NCBI GenBank assembly: GCA_034005145.1
Contig: JAVEVH010000002.1
Location: 1-54,050, forward strand
Origin: JAVEVH01 sp034005145
GTDB taxonomy: Bacteria > Patescibacteriota > Dojkabacteria > SC72
Direction: 5' to 3'
DNA: 54,050 nucleotides
Shown here: positions 7,645 through 17,716 of the stretch, piece after piece
How the letters are laid out: each line of letters opens with the position of its first letter
Position numbering within the stretch: the first letter of the stretch is position 1
The notes under the pieces: generated by a model
Told to the model about the DNA's origin: nothing
What the model saw: the letters and a program-made list of their open reading frames with translations, nothing else
The model's database searches: none
Position numbers and translations under genes: made by a program

Positions 7645-9598
7645 ATGGAAACGGATATAAAACAGACACCGATGATGGACCAGTATCTTCGTTTTAAAAA
7701 ACAGTACCCAGATAAGGTAGTACTTTTTAGAATGGGAGATTTTTTTGAGACCTTCGGTGAAGATGCAAAGATAACCTCTAAGGTATTAAATATTACACTA
7801 ACTGCTAGAGATAAGAGTAATAACCCTACTCCATTAGCAGGATTTCCTCATAAAGCATTAGATCAATACCTTCCCAAATTAGTAAGAGGTGGATACTGTG
7901 TAGTAATTGTAGATCAGTTAGAAGATCCTAAACTTGCTAAAGGTATTGTAAAAAGAGGAGTAACTAGAATAGTAACACCAGGTACATTAGATAGTGAAGA
8001 TTCTGTAAAGAGTAATTACATATGTTCATTCTGTAAAATTAAAAATGATTTGGGAATATCTCTATGTGATATATCTACTGGTGAATTAATATGGATACAG
8101 AGTAAGTACTTACCTAAAAATATTGAGAGTGTAATATCCTCTTTCGATCCTTCAGAAATATTACTATTAGAGAGTGAAAAAGAAATTACATTCTCTACTT
8201 TGCCTGTACAGTTTTTGGGTAAAGGATTACAAAATATTAAGTACAGTGAAGAGGTAATTAAAGAGTTCTTTGAAATCTCCAATATGGAATCTTTGGGATT
8301 AGAAAGTAAAGAGGCAAGTATATGTGCCGTATCCATGATACTCAAACATATACAAGAGACTCAATTAATGGAACCAAAGCATATTAAAAAACCTAAGAGA
8401 AGGAATCTTAATAGTAATATGATATTGGATAGGGCAACCATTAGGAATTTAGAATTGGTGAGTAGCTCATACAGTAATGATATACATAACTCTTTGTTTT
8501 CAATTATTGATTTTACCTCAACACAAATGGGTAAGAGATTACTCTACTCTTGGATATTAAATCCATTGATAGAAAAAAAAGGTATAGAAGAGAGATTAAA
8601 TATGATAGAGATATTTCTAAGTGATAGAGAGGTATTAAGTAGTACTAGAGAAATACTTGCCCAGGTTAGTGATATAGAGAGGATTGTAGGAAAGATTGGT
8701 TTAGGAAGAGCTAATGGTAGAGATTTAAAAGGTTTACAAATATCACTAGAACAGATCTCTAAATTAAGAAAAGTACTCTCCCCTATTCCTCAATTAGTAA
8801 AAATATTAGATGAGTACCATACTCTTTTGGTAGATTTACCAAATGAAATAGATGAATGTATTGTAGATTCTCCTCCTACATCCTTAACAGAGGGTTCCAT
8901 TATTAAATCCTCTTACAATGAGAAAGTAAAAGAGTTAAGAGAGCTTTCTGGAGATAGCAAGAGTTGGATANNNNNNNNNNNNNNNNNNNNNNNNNNNNNN
9001 NNNNNNNNNNNNNNNNNNNNNNNNNNNNNNNNNNNNNNNNNNNNNNNNNNNNNNNNNNNNNNNNNNNNNNATAGGGAGAGGTACTAGTACATATGATGGT
9101 GTTAGTATAGCTTGGGCATTAGCAGAGTACTTAGTAAAGGAATTAAAAGCAAGAACTCTTTTTGCTACCCACTATCATGAGTTACTTAAGTTAGCAGAGA
9201 AGATTCCTAACAAAGTAAAAAATTACAATGTATTAGTAGAAGAAGATATTAATGAGGGTACTGTCATATTTCTAAGAAAGATTGTAGAGGGTGGTACAGA
9301 TAGGAGTTACGGTATATATGTTGCTAAGATGGCTGGGTTACCTGAAAAAGTTATTAAAAGAGCTAATGAGATATTAGAAAGCTTTGAACAGGAACAGATG
9401 TTTACTAAAGAAACAAATCTAAGGGAAAGTAAAATATTAGATAGTAAGAATGGTAATGGACAACAGAGTGCATATCAATTCCCTCTCTTTTTAGCAAAAG
9501 AATCAGAAATAGAGAGAGAAATACAACAGATAGATACAGATAACCTTACTCCAATAGAGGCATTGAATAAGATAAATGAATGGAAGAAGAAGGTTTAA
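7645..9598 (+). CDS. mutS: DNA mismatch repair protein MutS, middle lost in assembly gap
   Basis: MutS recognises mismatches and small loops and starts mismatch repair. The part before the gap (442 codons) has the N-terminal mismatch-binding domain, with MGDFFETFGEDA carrying the Phe-x-Glu wedge as FFE. It continues through the connector and core domains (ILDRATIRNLEL). After the gap the sequence resumes in IGRGTSTYDG, the Walker B/signature region, and continues through ATHYHEL to the helix-turn-helix end. By comparison with E. coli MutS about 250 codons are missing, including the Walker A loop, so the 100 N represent roughly 750 nt. If taken literally the two halves are in different frames; this is not evidence of a pseudogene. 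No mutL is in the window. Confidence 0.93.
8971..9070. other. Assembly gap (100 N) inside mutS
   Basis: Placeholder of exactly 100 N. The missing MutS segment suggests a real length near 750 nt. Confidence 0.98.
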
Positions 9599-9900
9599 GA
9601 GTCTATAAAATATCCAAATGAGTATTTACATTTAATAATCTTTTCTCCTGTTTGATAATATATTTTTCTTCTTAATCTGTTTATATATACTACTAAACAT
9701 CTCTTACATCCATTCTTCTTACAGGATTTTGAAAGATGGTTGGAAAAAGATTCTAGATTACAATACCCATTACATTCAATAAGATAATCAATAAATATGG
9801 ATTCGAAGTCTGTTAAAGAGATTCTTTTCTGCCTAATATACATCTCTTTTCTAAGGGGTACTAAAATAATACCGCAATATTCCTTAATATGGCTTTCCAT
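9595..9900 (-). CDS. Stand-alone winged-helix DNA-binding protein, Cys-rich
   Basis: Small protein (101 residues) resembling the C-terminal effector domain of OmpR/PhoB regulators. The clearest part is the recognition helix and wing: VVYINRLRRKIYYQTG (70-85) followed by IIKCKYSFGYFID, matching the family pattern of RLRRKI, then an exposed wing ending in GY. No receiver domain is attached. Seven Cys (9, 43, 47, 60, 65, 68, 91), including CKKNGCKRC, suggest metal binding or redox sensing, but this is inference. It lies downstream of hisS on the same strand and overlaps the end of mutS by 4 nt. A 5-bp inverted repeat TGTTG/CAACA directly precedes its ATG. Confidence 0.65.
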   Translation of the reverse strand: MESHIKEYCGIILVPLRKEMYIRQKRISLTDFESIFIDYLIECNGYCNLESFSNHLSKSCKKNGCKRCLVVYINRLRRKIYYQTGEKIIKCKYSFGYFIDS

Positions 9901-10023
9901 GTTGTCTTTTTCAACAGTTTTGTAGAATACTAGGTGTTAGTTATACTACTTTATTATTAAGGTGGAAGTATTCGTATTAATACTAGCTGTATATTACTTT
10001 TTAAAAGTTATATAGGGGCTATT

Positions 10024-11310
10024 CTATGATATCTTTTTAATTATATCTTCCTTCTTTATTAAGAAAGATTCTCTAGTATCCATATTTTTTAATTGAACAA
10101 TACCCTTGGATTTCTCTTCTTCCCCTATTATTATTACCCAAGGTATTCTCTTTTTATTAGCATACTTAAGCTGATTACTTAACTTTGTACTAACTAATTG
10201 CATTTGAGTATTAATACCATTCTCCCTTAGATATTTAGTAATCATTGAATTCTCGTTATAAAGAGATTCATCCATTAGAGTAACAAATACCTTTATATCA
10301 CTCCTTAGCTCAGGTAATAGATTGTATGTAGTTAGATAGTTTAATGTAGTTACATCGCCCCACCCTATTCCAAATGCAGGTAACTTATCTTCTCCAAATA
10401 TTGAAAGAAGGTCATCATATCTTCCACCACCAAATAAAGCTCGGGGGTTTTCTTTACTACCTATATCGTATGCTTCTACTACGGTACCTGTATAGTACAG
10501 TAATCCACGCATTATATATGGGCAAAACTTAAGATTACCTATTGATAACTGTTTAGCTTTCTCAAATAGCTCTATTAATTCCTTTGCTCCTCTACAATCT
10601 ATATCCTTTAGATCATCAAGAGTTAAAGTAAGAAATTTTAGAACCTTTTCTATTTGCTCTTTATCTAACCCAATCTCTTCTAGATAGAGGTTAAAATCAG
10701 TAGTGGAGAGTTTAAGGTAATTATCTATTGCTCTACCTACTTTACCTTTCAATTCTTCATCTAGTTTTAATATCTCATCAAAAAGATAATCTAAAAGATA
10801 TCTATTATTTATTCTTAGTTCATAGGTATCCTTAGGAGCTTTTAATTCATCCATTACAGCATTTATATACTGCAAAACCTCTAACTCTGCCTCAATAGTT
10901 GGTACACCTAAGATATCTAAATTAAGCTGTACGAACTCTCTTGTCCTACCTCTTTGTGGTTTCTCATATCTATAATACCTTCCAATATTAAACCACCTAA
11001 TTGGTAATGTCAGTTCATTTTTCTTAGCTGCAATTAATCTAGCTAAAGATGGAGTCATCTCTGGTCTTAAGGCTATCTCTCTTCCTCCCTTATCTACGAA
11101 AGAGTATAGCTGGTTATTAGCGATATCATCACCAGATTTAACTCTGTAAAGAGCAGCCTCCTCTATATATGGAGTATCATACTCTTCATACCCAAATTGT
11201 TTTGCTACCTTTTCCCATATATTAAAGAGGTAATTCCTAATATACATCTGCCCTGGATATATATCTGTAGTACCCTTATAGGGTAATTTTGATAATGTTT
11301 TATTTTTCAT
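10024..11310 (-). CDS. hisS: Histidyl-tRNA synthetase
   Basis: Class II aminoacyl-tRNA synthetase that charges tRNA-His. Seen in order: the N-terminal GTTDIYPGQM, motif 2 region RYYRYEKPQRGRTREF, LNLDILG, the His-specific loop GGGRYDDL, FGIGW near motif 3, and a C-terminal anticodon-binding domain (about 330-428). The RPEMT motif replaces the common bacterial RPEGT. The length (428) is typical. The ATG is six bases after a perfect TATAAT, so the mRNA is predicted to be leaderless. It diverges from the class A PBP gene. The winged-helix regulator lies 123 nt downstream on the same strand. Confidence 0.96.
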   Translation of the reverse strand: MKNKTLSKLPYKGTTDIYPGQMYIRNYLFNIWEKVAKQFGYEEYDTPYIEEAALYRVKSGDDIANNQLYSFVDKGGREIALRPEMTPSLARLIAAKKNELTLPIRWFNIGRYYRYEKPQRGRTREFVQLNLDILGVPTIEAELEVLQYINAVMDELKAPKDTYELRINNRYLLDYLFDEILKLDEELKGKVGRAIDNYLKLSTTDFNLYLEEIGLDKEQIEKVLKFLTLTLDDLKDIDCRGAKELIELFEKAKQLSIGNLKFCPYIMRGLLYYTGTVVEAYDIGSKENPRALFGGGRYDDLLSIFGEDKLPAFGIGWGDVTTLNYLTTYNLLPELRSDIKVFVTLMDESLYNENSMITKYLRENGINTQMQLVSTKLSNQLKYANKKRIPWVIIIGEEEKSKGIVQLKNMDTRESFLIKKEDIIKKIS

Positions 11311-11316
11311 ACACCG

Positions 11317-11322
11317 ATTATA
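11317..11322 (-). promoter_or_regulatory. -10 box (TATAAT) for hisS
   Basis: Perfect TATAAT with an extended element (TGA before it) ends exactly six bases before the hisS ATG. Its expected -35 position coincides with that of the divergent PBP promoter. Confidence 0.75.
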
Positions 11323-11339
11323 TCATTAATCCCCTTCTG

Positions 11340-11368
11340 TTGAATATTAAGGGCAAATAATATATATT
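11340..11368 (+). promoter_or_regulatory. Promoter of the class A PBP gene
   Basis: TTGAAT (11340-11345), a 17-bp spacer, and TATATT (11363-11368). The predicted transcription start is about three bases before the ATG at 11378. Confidence 0.6.
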
Positions 11369-11377
11369 AAAAGGTAT

Positions 11378-14098
11378 ATGAAATATAGTATGTCAGTATC
11401 AAAATCTAAACGAAGAGTACCTAAAAGAAGAAAATCATCTTCTTTAAATAGCTATAACAGAATCAGGAAATATAATAGTAAGAATTTAAGCAAAAGCAAA
11501 TTTAGTAAAAGATCTACTGGTAGTCTAAGTAATAGGTTTAATAAGACTAAGATTAAAAAGATTGCATATATCGCTATTGGTATTGTTTTCTTTCTTGGAT
11601 GTTTAGCATTGATAATAGCGGGTGTATATCTAAAAAATATGCAAAACTCCCTACCCTCTCCTGATGAGTTAGTGGAGAGGACTTCAGATCAAAGTACAAA
11701 GATATATGATAGAGAAGGACTTCTTTTGTATACAGTATATGGGAACCAAAACAGAGAGTTTGTTCCTATAGAAAACATTCCAGAGCATACTAAATGGGCA
11801 TTACTCGCAGCAGAGGATATAGAATTCTATCAGCATAAAGGTCTAGATTACGCAGGTATTGTAATGTCCGCAATCCAAAATGTTACTCAGGGAGAGATTG
11901 TAAGGGGTGCTAGTACCATTACTCAACAGTTAGTAAAAAATACAATCCTTTATGATGTATTGGGTGATGAAATATATCAACAGACATATACAAGAAAGAT
12001 TAAAGAAATCCTTATCACTATGCAGGTAGAGCAGACCTTTACAAAGGATGAAATACTCCAGATGTATATGAATGAGATTCCATTGGGTGGTGTTAATTAC
12101 GGTTTTCAAGCTGCAGCTAAGGCATATTTTGCTAAGGATGTAAGTGAACTTACATTAGCAGAGAGTGCATTAATTGCAGGTTTGATATCAAGTCCTGGTA
12201 CATACTCCCCTCTTTTTGGAACTAATCCTGAATTAGCTAAGACAAGGCAAGAGTTTGTACTAGCTCAGATGTTAAAACATAAGAATTTGACTGGAGTTAC
12301 TAAAGAAGAAATAGAAGAAGCTAAAGAGGAGGAATTGGTATATACCTCTACTAGAATAGATATTAAGGCACCTCACTTTGTATTCTATGTTAAACAGCTT
12401 TTAGAAGAGGAGTTTGGAGTAGATAGGGTTGAGAGAGGTGGTCTTAAAGTAACTACTTCACTTGATTACTCAATACAAGAGATAGCAGAAGAAGAGGTTG
12501 TTAATGGTATTAAAAAGAATGGATTAAAATACAAAGTAAATAATGGTGCTGCTATGGTTATGAATCCTAATACAGGAGAAATATTAGCTATGGTAGGCTC
12601 CATAGATTACTGGAATACAGATAATCCAAAGGTTGATGGTAATGTTAATATTACTACGAGTAATAGGCAGGTAGGTTCCTCTGCAAAACCATATACATAC
12701 CTTGCTGCATTCTCAAGAGGTTATGGGCCATGGACATTAGCACCAGATATTAGAATGAGTTTTGGTAACTACAAACCAGATAACTGGGATAAGAAGTTTG
12801 AGGGTATTGGTACTGCTAGAAGAAACTTAGGTAGATCTAGGAACCTTCCATCAGTATATACTCTCCAATTAGCTGGTATAGATACATTACTTCAAACTAC
12901 TGAGAAGTTAGGTATTACTACACTAAGAAACAAAGGGGATTATGGCTTGGCATTAGCATTAGGAGCAGGTGAGATGAAATTACTAGAGCACACTGCAGCA
13001 TTTGGAGTATTTGCAAATGAAGGGGTAAGAAATGAAACTGTCTCTATTCTTAAGGTAGAAGATTCTAAGGGAAATGTATTAAAAGAATCTAAGGTAGGAG
13101 ATGGTAAGCAGGTTATTGACCAAAAAGAGATATATCTTCTTAACTATATCCTTTGTGATTTAGGTGGTCATGGAGATAGGATTGGAACAGCATATTCTAG
13201 AGTTAAGGGTAGTAATGTATGTTTTAAAACAGGTACTACAGATGGTCCTAGAGATTTAACATCAGTTATGTATCACAAAAATATTGTAGTAGGTGTATGG
13301 GCAGGTAATAATGATAATACGGTTGTACCAGGAGCATGGGGTGTTTCAGTACCGCTACCAATAGCTCACGCTATTACAAATAGGTTAGCAGACAAGTATA
13401 AGCCTGAACTGTTTACAAGACCTGCAGGTATTCTTTCTACCTCTGTATGTAAAGATACAGGTGCGGTCCCTGGAGAGGGCGTAGATTGTGAGAAGGAGGC
13501 AACTGTATATATTGCTGGTAGAGCTCCACAGGTTGATAATAGGGAGAGTGTAACTGTATGTAAAGCGAATGGTTTAATTCCTTCCAATCTTACATTAGCT
13601 GAAAAGTATGGACTATTAGAAAACAAAGTATTATTGACCTTTAAATTAGAGAACAAATTACAACAGGATGCATATACTAAGTTCCTTAATGATGGAAAGG
13701 GTGCATATATATTTTCGCAACCTGAAACAGGAGTATGTCCACTTCCATTAGGAACAGATAATGCGCCTGTAATTGAAATAGATTCACCTTCTAATAATAG
13801 TAAGTACAAAAAGAGTGCAAGTATAGATATTAAAGGGGAGGTAAGATATTTAGAGAGTATATCTGAGTTCACTATCTCTATAGATGGGAATGTAATAGCT
13901 GGAGCAACATTAAATAATGGTAAGTTCGCAGTAACATACTCTCTGTCTACCTTAGCAGTAGGAGAACATACTATTACTGTATATGCCAAGGATAACTATG
14001 ATAAGAGTAGTACAAAGAGTATTAAGTTTACTGTAGAAGAAGATGAGGTTTCTGTAGAGTTACCTATTGTTAAACCAGGTAATAGAACAAACAGTTAG
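11378..14098 (+). CDS. Class A penicillin-binding protein (bifunctional glycosyltransferase/transpeptidase)
   Basis: Polymerises lipid II into glycan strands and cross-links the stem peptides outside the membrane. A very basic cytoplasmic tail (about 60 residues) precedes one membrane segment (about 63-88). The GT51 domain has its catalytic Glu in AAEDIEFYQHKG (about 145-156) and GASTITQQLVKN. The transpeptidase domain has the serine motif GSSAKP (SxxK, about 432), SRN and KTGTT (about 617). A C-terminal Ig-like module (about 795-890) follows, ending in an acidic tail. The length (906) is in the upper range because of that module. An ATG at 11390 is an alternative start. It overlaps pheT by 4 nt tail to tail. 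No gene for elongation partners adjoins it; the other murein genes are at 34989-44491. Confidence 0.95.
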   Translation: MKYSMSVSKSKRRVPKRRKSSSLNSYNRIRKYNSKNLSKSKFSKRSTGSLSNRFNKTKIKKIAYIAIGIVFFLGCLALIIAGVYLKNMQNSLPSPDELVERTSDQSTKIYDREGLLLYTVYGNQNREFVPIENIPEHTKWALLAAEDIEFYQHKGLDYAGIVMSAIQNVTQGEIVRGASTITQQLVKNTILYDVLGDEIYQQTYTRKIKEILITMQVEQTFTKDEILQMYMNEIPLGGVNYGFQAAAKAYFAKDVSELTLAESALIAGLISSPGTYSPLFGTNPELAKTRQEFVLAQMLKHKNLTGVTKEEIEEAKEEELVYTSTRIDIKAPHFVFYVKQLLEEEFGVDRVERGGLKVTTSLDYSIQEIAEEEVVNGIKKNGLKYKVNNGAAMVMNPNTGEILAMVGSIDYWNTDNPKVDGNVNITTSNRQVGSSAKPYTYLAAFSRGYGPWTLAPDIRMSFGNYKPDNWDKKFEGIGTARRNLGRSRNLPSVYTLQLAGIDTLLQTTEKLGITTLRNKGDYGLALALGAGEMKLLEHTAAFGVFANEGVRNETVSILKVEDSKGNVLKESKVGDGKQVIDQKEIYLLNYILCDLGGHGDRIGTAYSRVKGSNVCFKTGTTDGPRDLTSVMYHKNIVVGVWAGNNDNTVVPGAWGVSVPLPIAHAITNRLADKYKPELFTRPAGILSTSVCKDTGAVPGEGVDCEKEATVYIAGRAPQVDNRESVTVCKANGLIPSNLTLAEKYGLLENKVLLTFKLENKLQQDAYTKFLNDGKGAYIFSQPETGVCPLPLGTDNAPVIEIDSPSNNSKYKKSASIDIKGEVRYLESISEFTISIDGNVIAGATLNNGKFAVTYSLSTLAVGEHTITVYAKDNYDKSSTKSIKFTVEEDEVSVELPIVKPGNRTNS

Positions 14099-16575
14099 TT
14101 TAATTCGTTTACTTTCTCCTCAATCTTACTCTTTATCTTAGAATACTCCTTGTCTGTTAATGTCTTATTCTTATGCTCTATACTTACTCTTACTGTAATA
14201 TTTTTACTCTCTTTATCTTTCTGATATATATCTATACACTCTACATTCCCTTTCCTATCCTTTGTATCTATTAATTGAATTATTACACTTTCTAACTGCT
14301 CATATTTAATACTACTTGGTACTGTTAAACAAAGATCTTGAGAAATAGCTGGGTACTTAGATTCCTCTACATACTTACTCCCATTGTCTATTACCTTCTT
14401 TAACTCTTCTAAATTAATCTCTATACCAGAGGTATACTCAGGTAATTTAAAATTACTCTTAACCTCACCATCAATATCTCCCATTACTCCTAAGATACTC
14501 TCTTTACCACTCTTAATACTCTTAATTATTACTGCCCCATTCCTATTAAATGTAGGTAGTATATTTTTAATCCATATTGGTATATCTACCTGAGAGCTTT
14601 CTGATATTAATTCGTACCTCAAAGAGGAAATATTTAAAGAATTAGATATCTTTTCAAAATATTTCTTTACTTGGTAGTAAGGATTACCCTCTAAGATATT
14701 TTCTTTAGAAGAGAAGAGTAATGAAAGGTGCCAATCCTCTTTAGGTAATTCAAAACTATCTACATACCCCTTTTGATGAGGAATATTAAATTCATATATA
14801 CAGAAGGTATTAATGTTCTTTTGTATATTGTACTTACCTTTTTCTAAAAGAGATGATATTAAAGATACTCTCATAAATTGTAATTGAGGAGAGAGAGAAT
14901 TTTTAATATGGTATGCAATATTAGGGTCTTGTTTACTTTTCTGTATTGTATCCATACTAGTAAAACTGTATGTATCTAACTCATTACATCCAGAGTTACT
15001 TAATATATTTCTAATTAAAGTTTTTAAATATACATTACTATTCTTTCTACTAGCTCTTATATCTCTTAATGGTAATCTAGCTACAATATTTTCATATCCA
15101 TATATCCTACCTATATCTTCATAGATATCTTCTGGAATATATATATCTGTTCTAAATACAGGAGCACATACTGTAATATATTCTCCATCTTCTGATTCTT
15201 CTAATATCTTGTATTCAATATTTAGTAATATATTTTTAATATCATCTTTACTAAGTACTGTACCTAAGTGGGTATTTAATTTAGAGATTGATAGGGATAT
15301 ATTTCTGGGTTCAGATGGATTTGGGTATGAATCTATTACACTGCTAGATACTTTACCTTCCCCTATCTCTTTTACTAACTCTATTGCTTTAAGAAGTATT
15401 GGTAAGCAGAGATTAGGATCTTGTCCTCTTGTATACCTTGTTACAGCTTCTGTGAATATACCTAATTCCATAGAGGTTCTTCTTATACTAAACTTGTCAA
15501 AGCTAGCACTCTCAATGATTATATTTTTTGTATCTTTATCAATCTCTGTATCTATACCCCCTATTACTCCAGCAATAGCGATGGGATTTGTACTATCTGC
15601 AATCACTAGATTGTTATCTGTTAACTCTACTAGATTACCATCAAGTGTATGTATTCGTTCCCCTACTCTTGCTAATCTAACAGTAATATGTGCGTTAGAA
15701 TTACTACTAGGGTCATTGCTTACTACTTTGTCATAGTCAAATGCGTGTAATGGTTGTCCTGTTAGAATGGAAAGGTAATTAGTAATATCTACAATATTAT
15801 TTATTGGTCTAATACCAGATTTAATTAGTATGGATTTTAACCATACTGGAGATTGTTTAACAGAAATATTTTCTAAAGATACACACATATACCTAGGACA
15901 GAGGTTGGAGGCTTCATTTGATACTGTTAATGGTAATGTACTACCTACTTCAATATCTATACTTTCTTTTTTGTACCACCCTGGAGTAATGAATGGTATG
16001 TTTTGAGCTCCTGCTATCTCCCTAGAGAGCCCTAATATACCAAAGAGGTCTCCTCGGTTTGTTAATGCCTTATTCTCTATATCAACTACTGTATCGTTTA
16101 ATCCAAAATACTGTGCAAATGTACTACCTACTAGAGCATCACTATCTAATATCAATACCTTCGTATGGTCTGTTCCAATATTTAATTCTTTTTCAGAACA
16201 CAACATACCATTGGAAAGAACACCTCTCATTTTAACAGCCTTTATTTTGAATTCTTCTGAAGTATTGTATGTAGAAGGTACAATATTACCAGGCTTTATA
16301 TATGCTATTTTATCTCCTACACTTAAACTCTTATCCCCTGCTACTACCTGTATATTCTCAGGTTCCCCTATTGTAATATTATATATCCCTAATTTATCTG
16401 CATCAGGATGTTGTTCCTTGCTTACTATTTCTCCAATATATATACCCTCATACATCTTATAGAAATCTGTATATCCCTCTACCTCTCCTACCTTAGTGGA
16501 GAGTATATGTAAGATTTTCTCTAAATCTAAATTACAATCTGTATATTCTTTTATACTGTTAATGGGTAATTTCAT
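14095..16575 (-). CDS. pheT: Phenylalanyl-tRNA synthetase beta subunit
   Basis: Beta chain of the alpha2-beta2 PheRS. In order: an N-terminal tRNA-binding OB fold of the EMAP type (about 40-150, with SKEQHPDADKL), the B3/B4 editing region (about 210-390, IRPINNIVDITNYL and GQPLHAFD), B5 (about 405-480), a catalytic-like core, and the C-terminal FDX-ACB anticodon domain (about 730-826). The 826 residues are close to the usual 790-800. The start ATG is two bases after the pheS stop, so the genes are translationally coupled. Confidence 0.96.
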   Translation of the reverse strand: MKLPINSIKEYTDCNLDLEKILHILSTKVGEVEGYTDFYKMYEGIYIGEIVSKEQHPDADKLGIYNITIGEPENIQVVAGDKSLSVGDKIAYIKPGNIVPSTYNTSEEFKIKAVKMRGVLSNGMLCSEKELNIGTDHTKVLILDSDALVGSTFAQYFGLNDTVVDIENKALTNRGDLFGILGLSREIAGAQNIPFITPGWYKKESIDIEVGSTLPLTVSNEASNLCPRYMCVSLENISVKQSPVWLKSILIKSGIRPINNIVDITNYLSILTGQPLHAFDYDKVVSNDPSSNSNAHITVRLARVGERIHTLDGNLVELTDNNLVIADSTNPIAIAGVIGGIDTEIDKDTKNIIIESASFDKFSIRRTSMELGIFTEAVTRYTRGQDPNLCLPILLKAIELVKEIGEGKVSSSVIDSYPNPSEPRNISLSISKLNTHLGTVLSKDDIKNILLNIEYKILEESEDGEYITVCAPVFRTDIYIPEDIYEDIGRIYGYENIVARLPLRDIRASRKNSNVYLKTLIRNILSNSGCNELDTYSFTSMDTIQKSKQDPNIAYHIKNSLSPQLQFMRVSLISSLLEKGKYNIQKNINTFCIYEFNIPHQKGYVDSFELPKEDWHLSLLFSSKENILEGNPYYQVKKYFEKISNSLNISSLRYELISESSQVDIPIWIKNILPTFNRNGAVIIKSIKSGKESILGVMGDIDGEVKSNFKLPEYTSGIEINLEELKKVIDNGSKYVEESKYPAISQDLCLTVPSSIKYEQLESVIIQLIDTKDRKGNVECIDIYQKDKESKNITVRVSIEHKNKTLTDKEYSKIKSKIEEKVNELN

Positions 16576-16577
16576 AT

Positions 16578-17603
16578 TTAAAGTTGTCTCAAGAAATTAA
16601 TATCACCATCTCTTAATTTTCTAATATCTGTAATACCACTCTTTATTAAGGTTAATCTATCTAATCCTACACCCCAAGCAAACCCTGTATATTTTTGTGG
16701 ATCTATACCACCTGCAGTTAATACATTAGGATGTATCATTCCACAACCCATTAATTCAATCCATCCTGTATATCCACATGTACTACATCCTACTTTCTTA
16801 CAGAAAGGACAACTAATTACAAACTCAGTATCAGGTTCAGTAAATGGGAAATATGCAGGTTGTATCTTAACTTCTAAATCTGTTTCAAGGTACTGTTCTA
16901 AATACTCTTTAATGGTTGCTAACATATGACCCATTGATATACCCTCATCTACATATATCCCCTCTATTTGGTAGAAGGTATGTTCATGACTAGCGTCAGT
17001 AGCTTCATTTCTAAAACATCTACCAGGTAATACTACTCTAATTGGAGGTGGTCCTAACTTTCTAAGTGCCCTATTTTGCATAGTGGAGGTATGTGCGGGT
17101 AATACAAATCCATCATCTGTCCAGAATGTATCATACATATCTCTAGCAGGATGTCCTTTAGGGAAATTCAAACTCTCAAACATATGAAAATCATCATCTA
17201 TTTGACGACTCTCCATAATGTCAAAACCCATTCTCTGGAATATATCTAATATCTTTTCTAACTCTTTATACAAAGGATGTGCACTACCCTTTAAATCTAA
17301 TATATGAGGTCTCTTATCTTTGGATGTATTTATATCAAACGGTGCACTTGGATCTATTCTTTGACTACTCTCCTCTATCTGTGTATGTTCATTTCTCTTA
17401 ATCTTTTCTTCTATTAAATTTTTAACCTTATTTAATTCCTTACCATATATACCTCTATCTTTTGTTTCTAAGGTTTTTATTTCTTTAAAAAGGTTGGTGA
17501 CTATACCCTCTTTAGAAAGATATTTCTTTTTAAGTTCTTGTGAAGGAAGTTTAAGTAAATCCTTTTCTATATCAGTTAATATCTTTTCCCAATCTTTTAT
17601 CAT
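16578..17603 (-). CDS. pheS: Phenylalanyl-tRNA synthetase alpha subunit
   Basis: Catalytic alpha chain of PheRS. An N-terminal coiled coil (about 1-95) binds tRNA; the class II core follows with FHMFESLNFPKGHPARD, motif 2 ASHEHTFYQIEG and motif 3 GFAWGVGLDRL. A Cys cluster CPFCKKVGCSTC (about 265-276) precedes GWIELMGCGMIHPNVL, a known variant of this region. The length (341) is normal. It is the first gene of pheST; no convincing -10 box was found within 10 bases of the ATG. The infC-rpmI-rplT terminator lies upstream, so pheST should have its own promoter in the 64 nt between. Confidence 0.96.
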   Translation of the reverse strand: MIKDWEKILTDIEKDLLKLPSQELKKKYLSKEGIVTNLFKEIKTLETKDRGIYGKELNKVKNLIEEKIKRNEHTQIEESSQRIDPSAPFDINTSKDKRPHILDLKGSAHPLYKELEKILDIFQRMGFDIMESRQIDDDFHMFESLNFPKGHPARDMYDTFWTDDGFVLPAHTSTMQNRALRKLGPPPIRVVLPGRCFRNEATDASHEHTFYQIEGIYVDEGISMGHMLATIKEYLEQYLETDLEVKIQPAYFPFTEPDTEFVISCPFCKKVGCSTCGYTGWIELMGCGMIHPNVLTAGGIDPQKYTGFAWGVGLDRLTLIKSGITDIRKLRDGDINFLRQL

Positions 17604-17667
17604 ATATATGAGTTTATGATTTTATCTTGTAATATACAATATTATATTTTAAAGCTTACATTAATAC

Positions 17668-17695
17668 AAAAAAAGGACCCTTTGTAGAGTCCTTT
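17668..17695 (-). terminator. Rho-independent terminator of infC-rpmI-rplT
   Basis: On the minus strand the stem AAAGGAC pairs with GTCCTTT around a 10-base loop, followed by a run of T. It lies just downstream of the rplT stop. Confidence 0.88.
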
Positions 17696-17716
17696 ATATA
17701 TCTTTTGAAAAGAACT

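Noticed and set aside
8971..9598. mutS as a frameshifted pseudogene
   Set aside because: The frame change depends entirely on the arbitrary 100 N. Both halves match MutS well.
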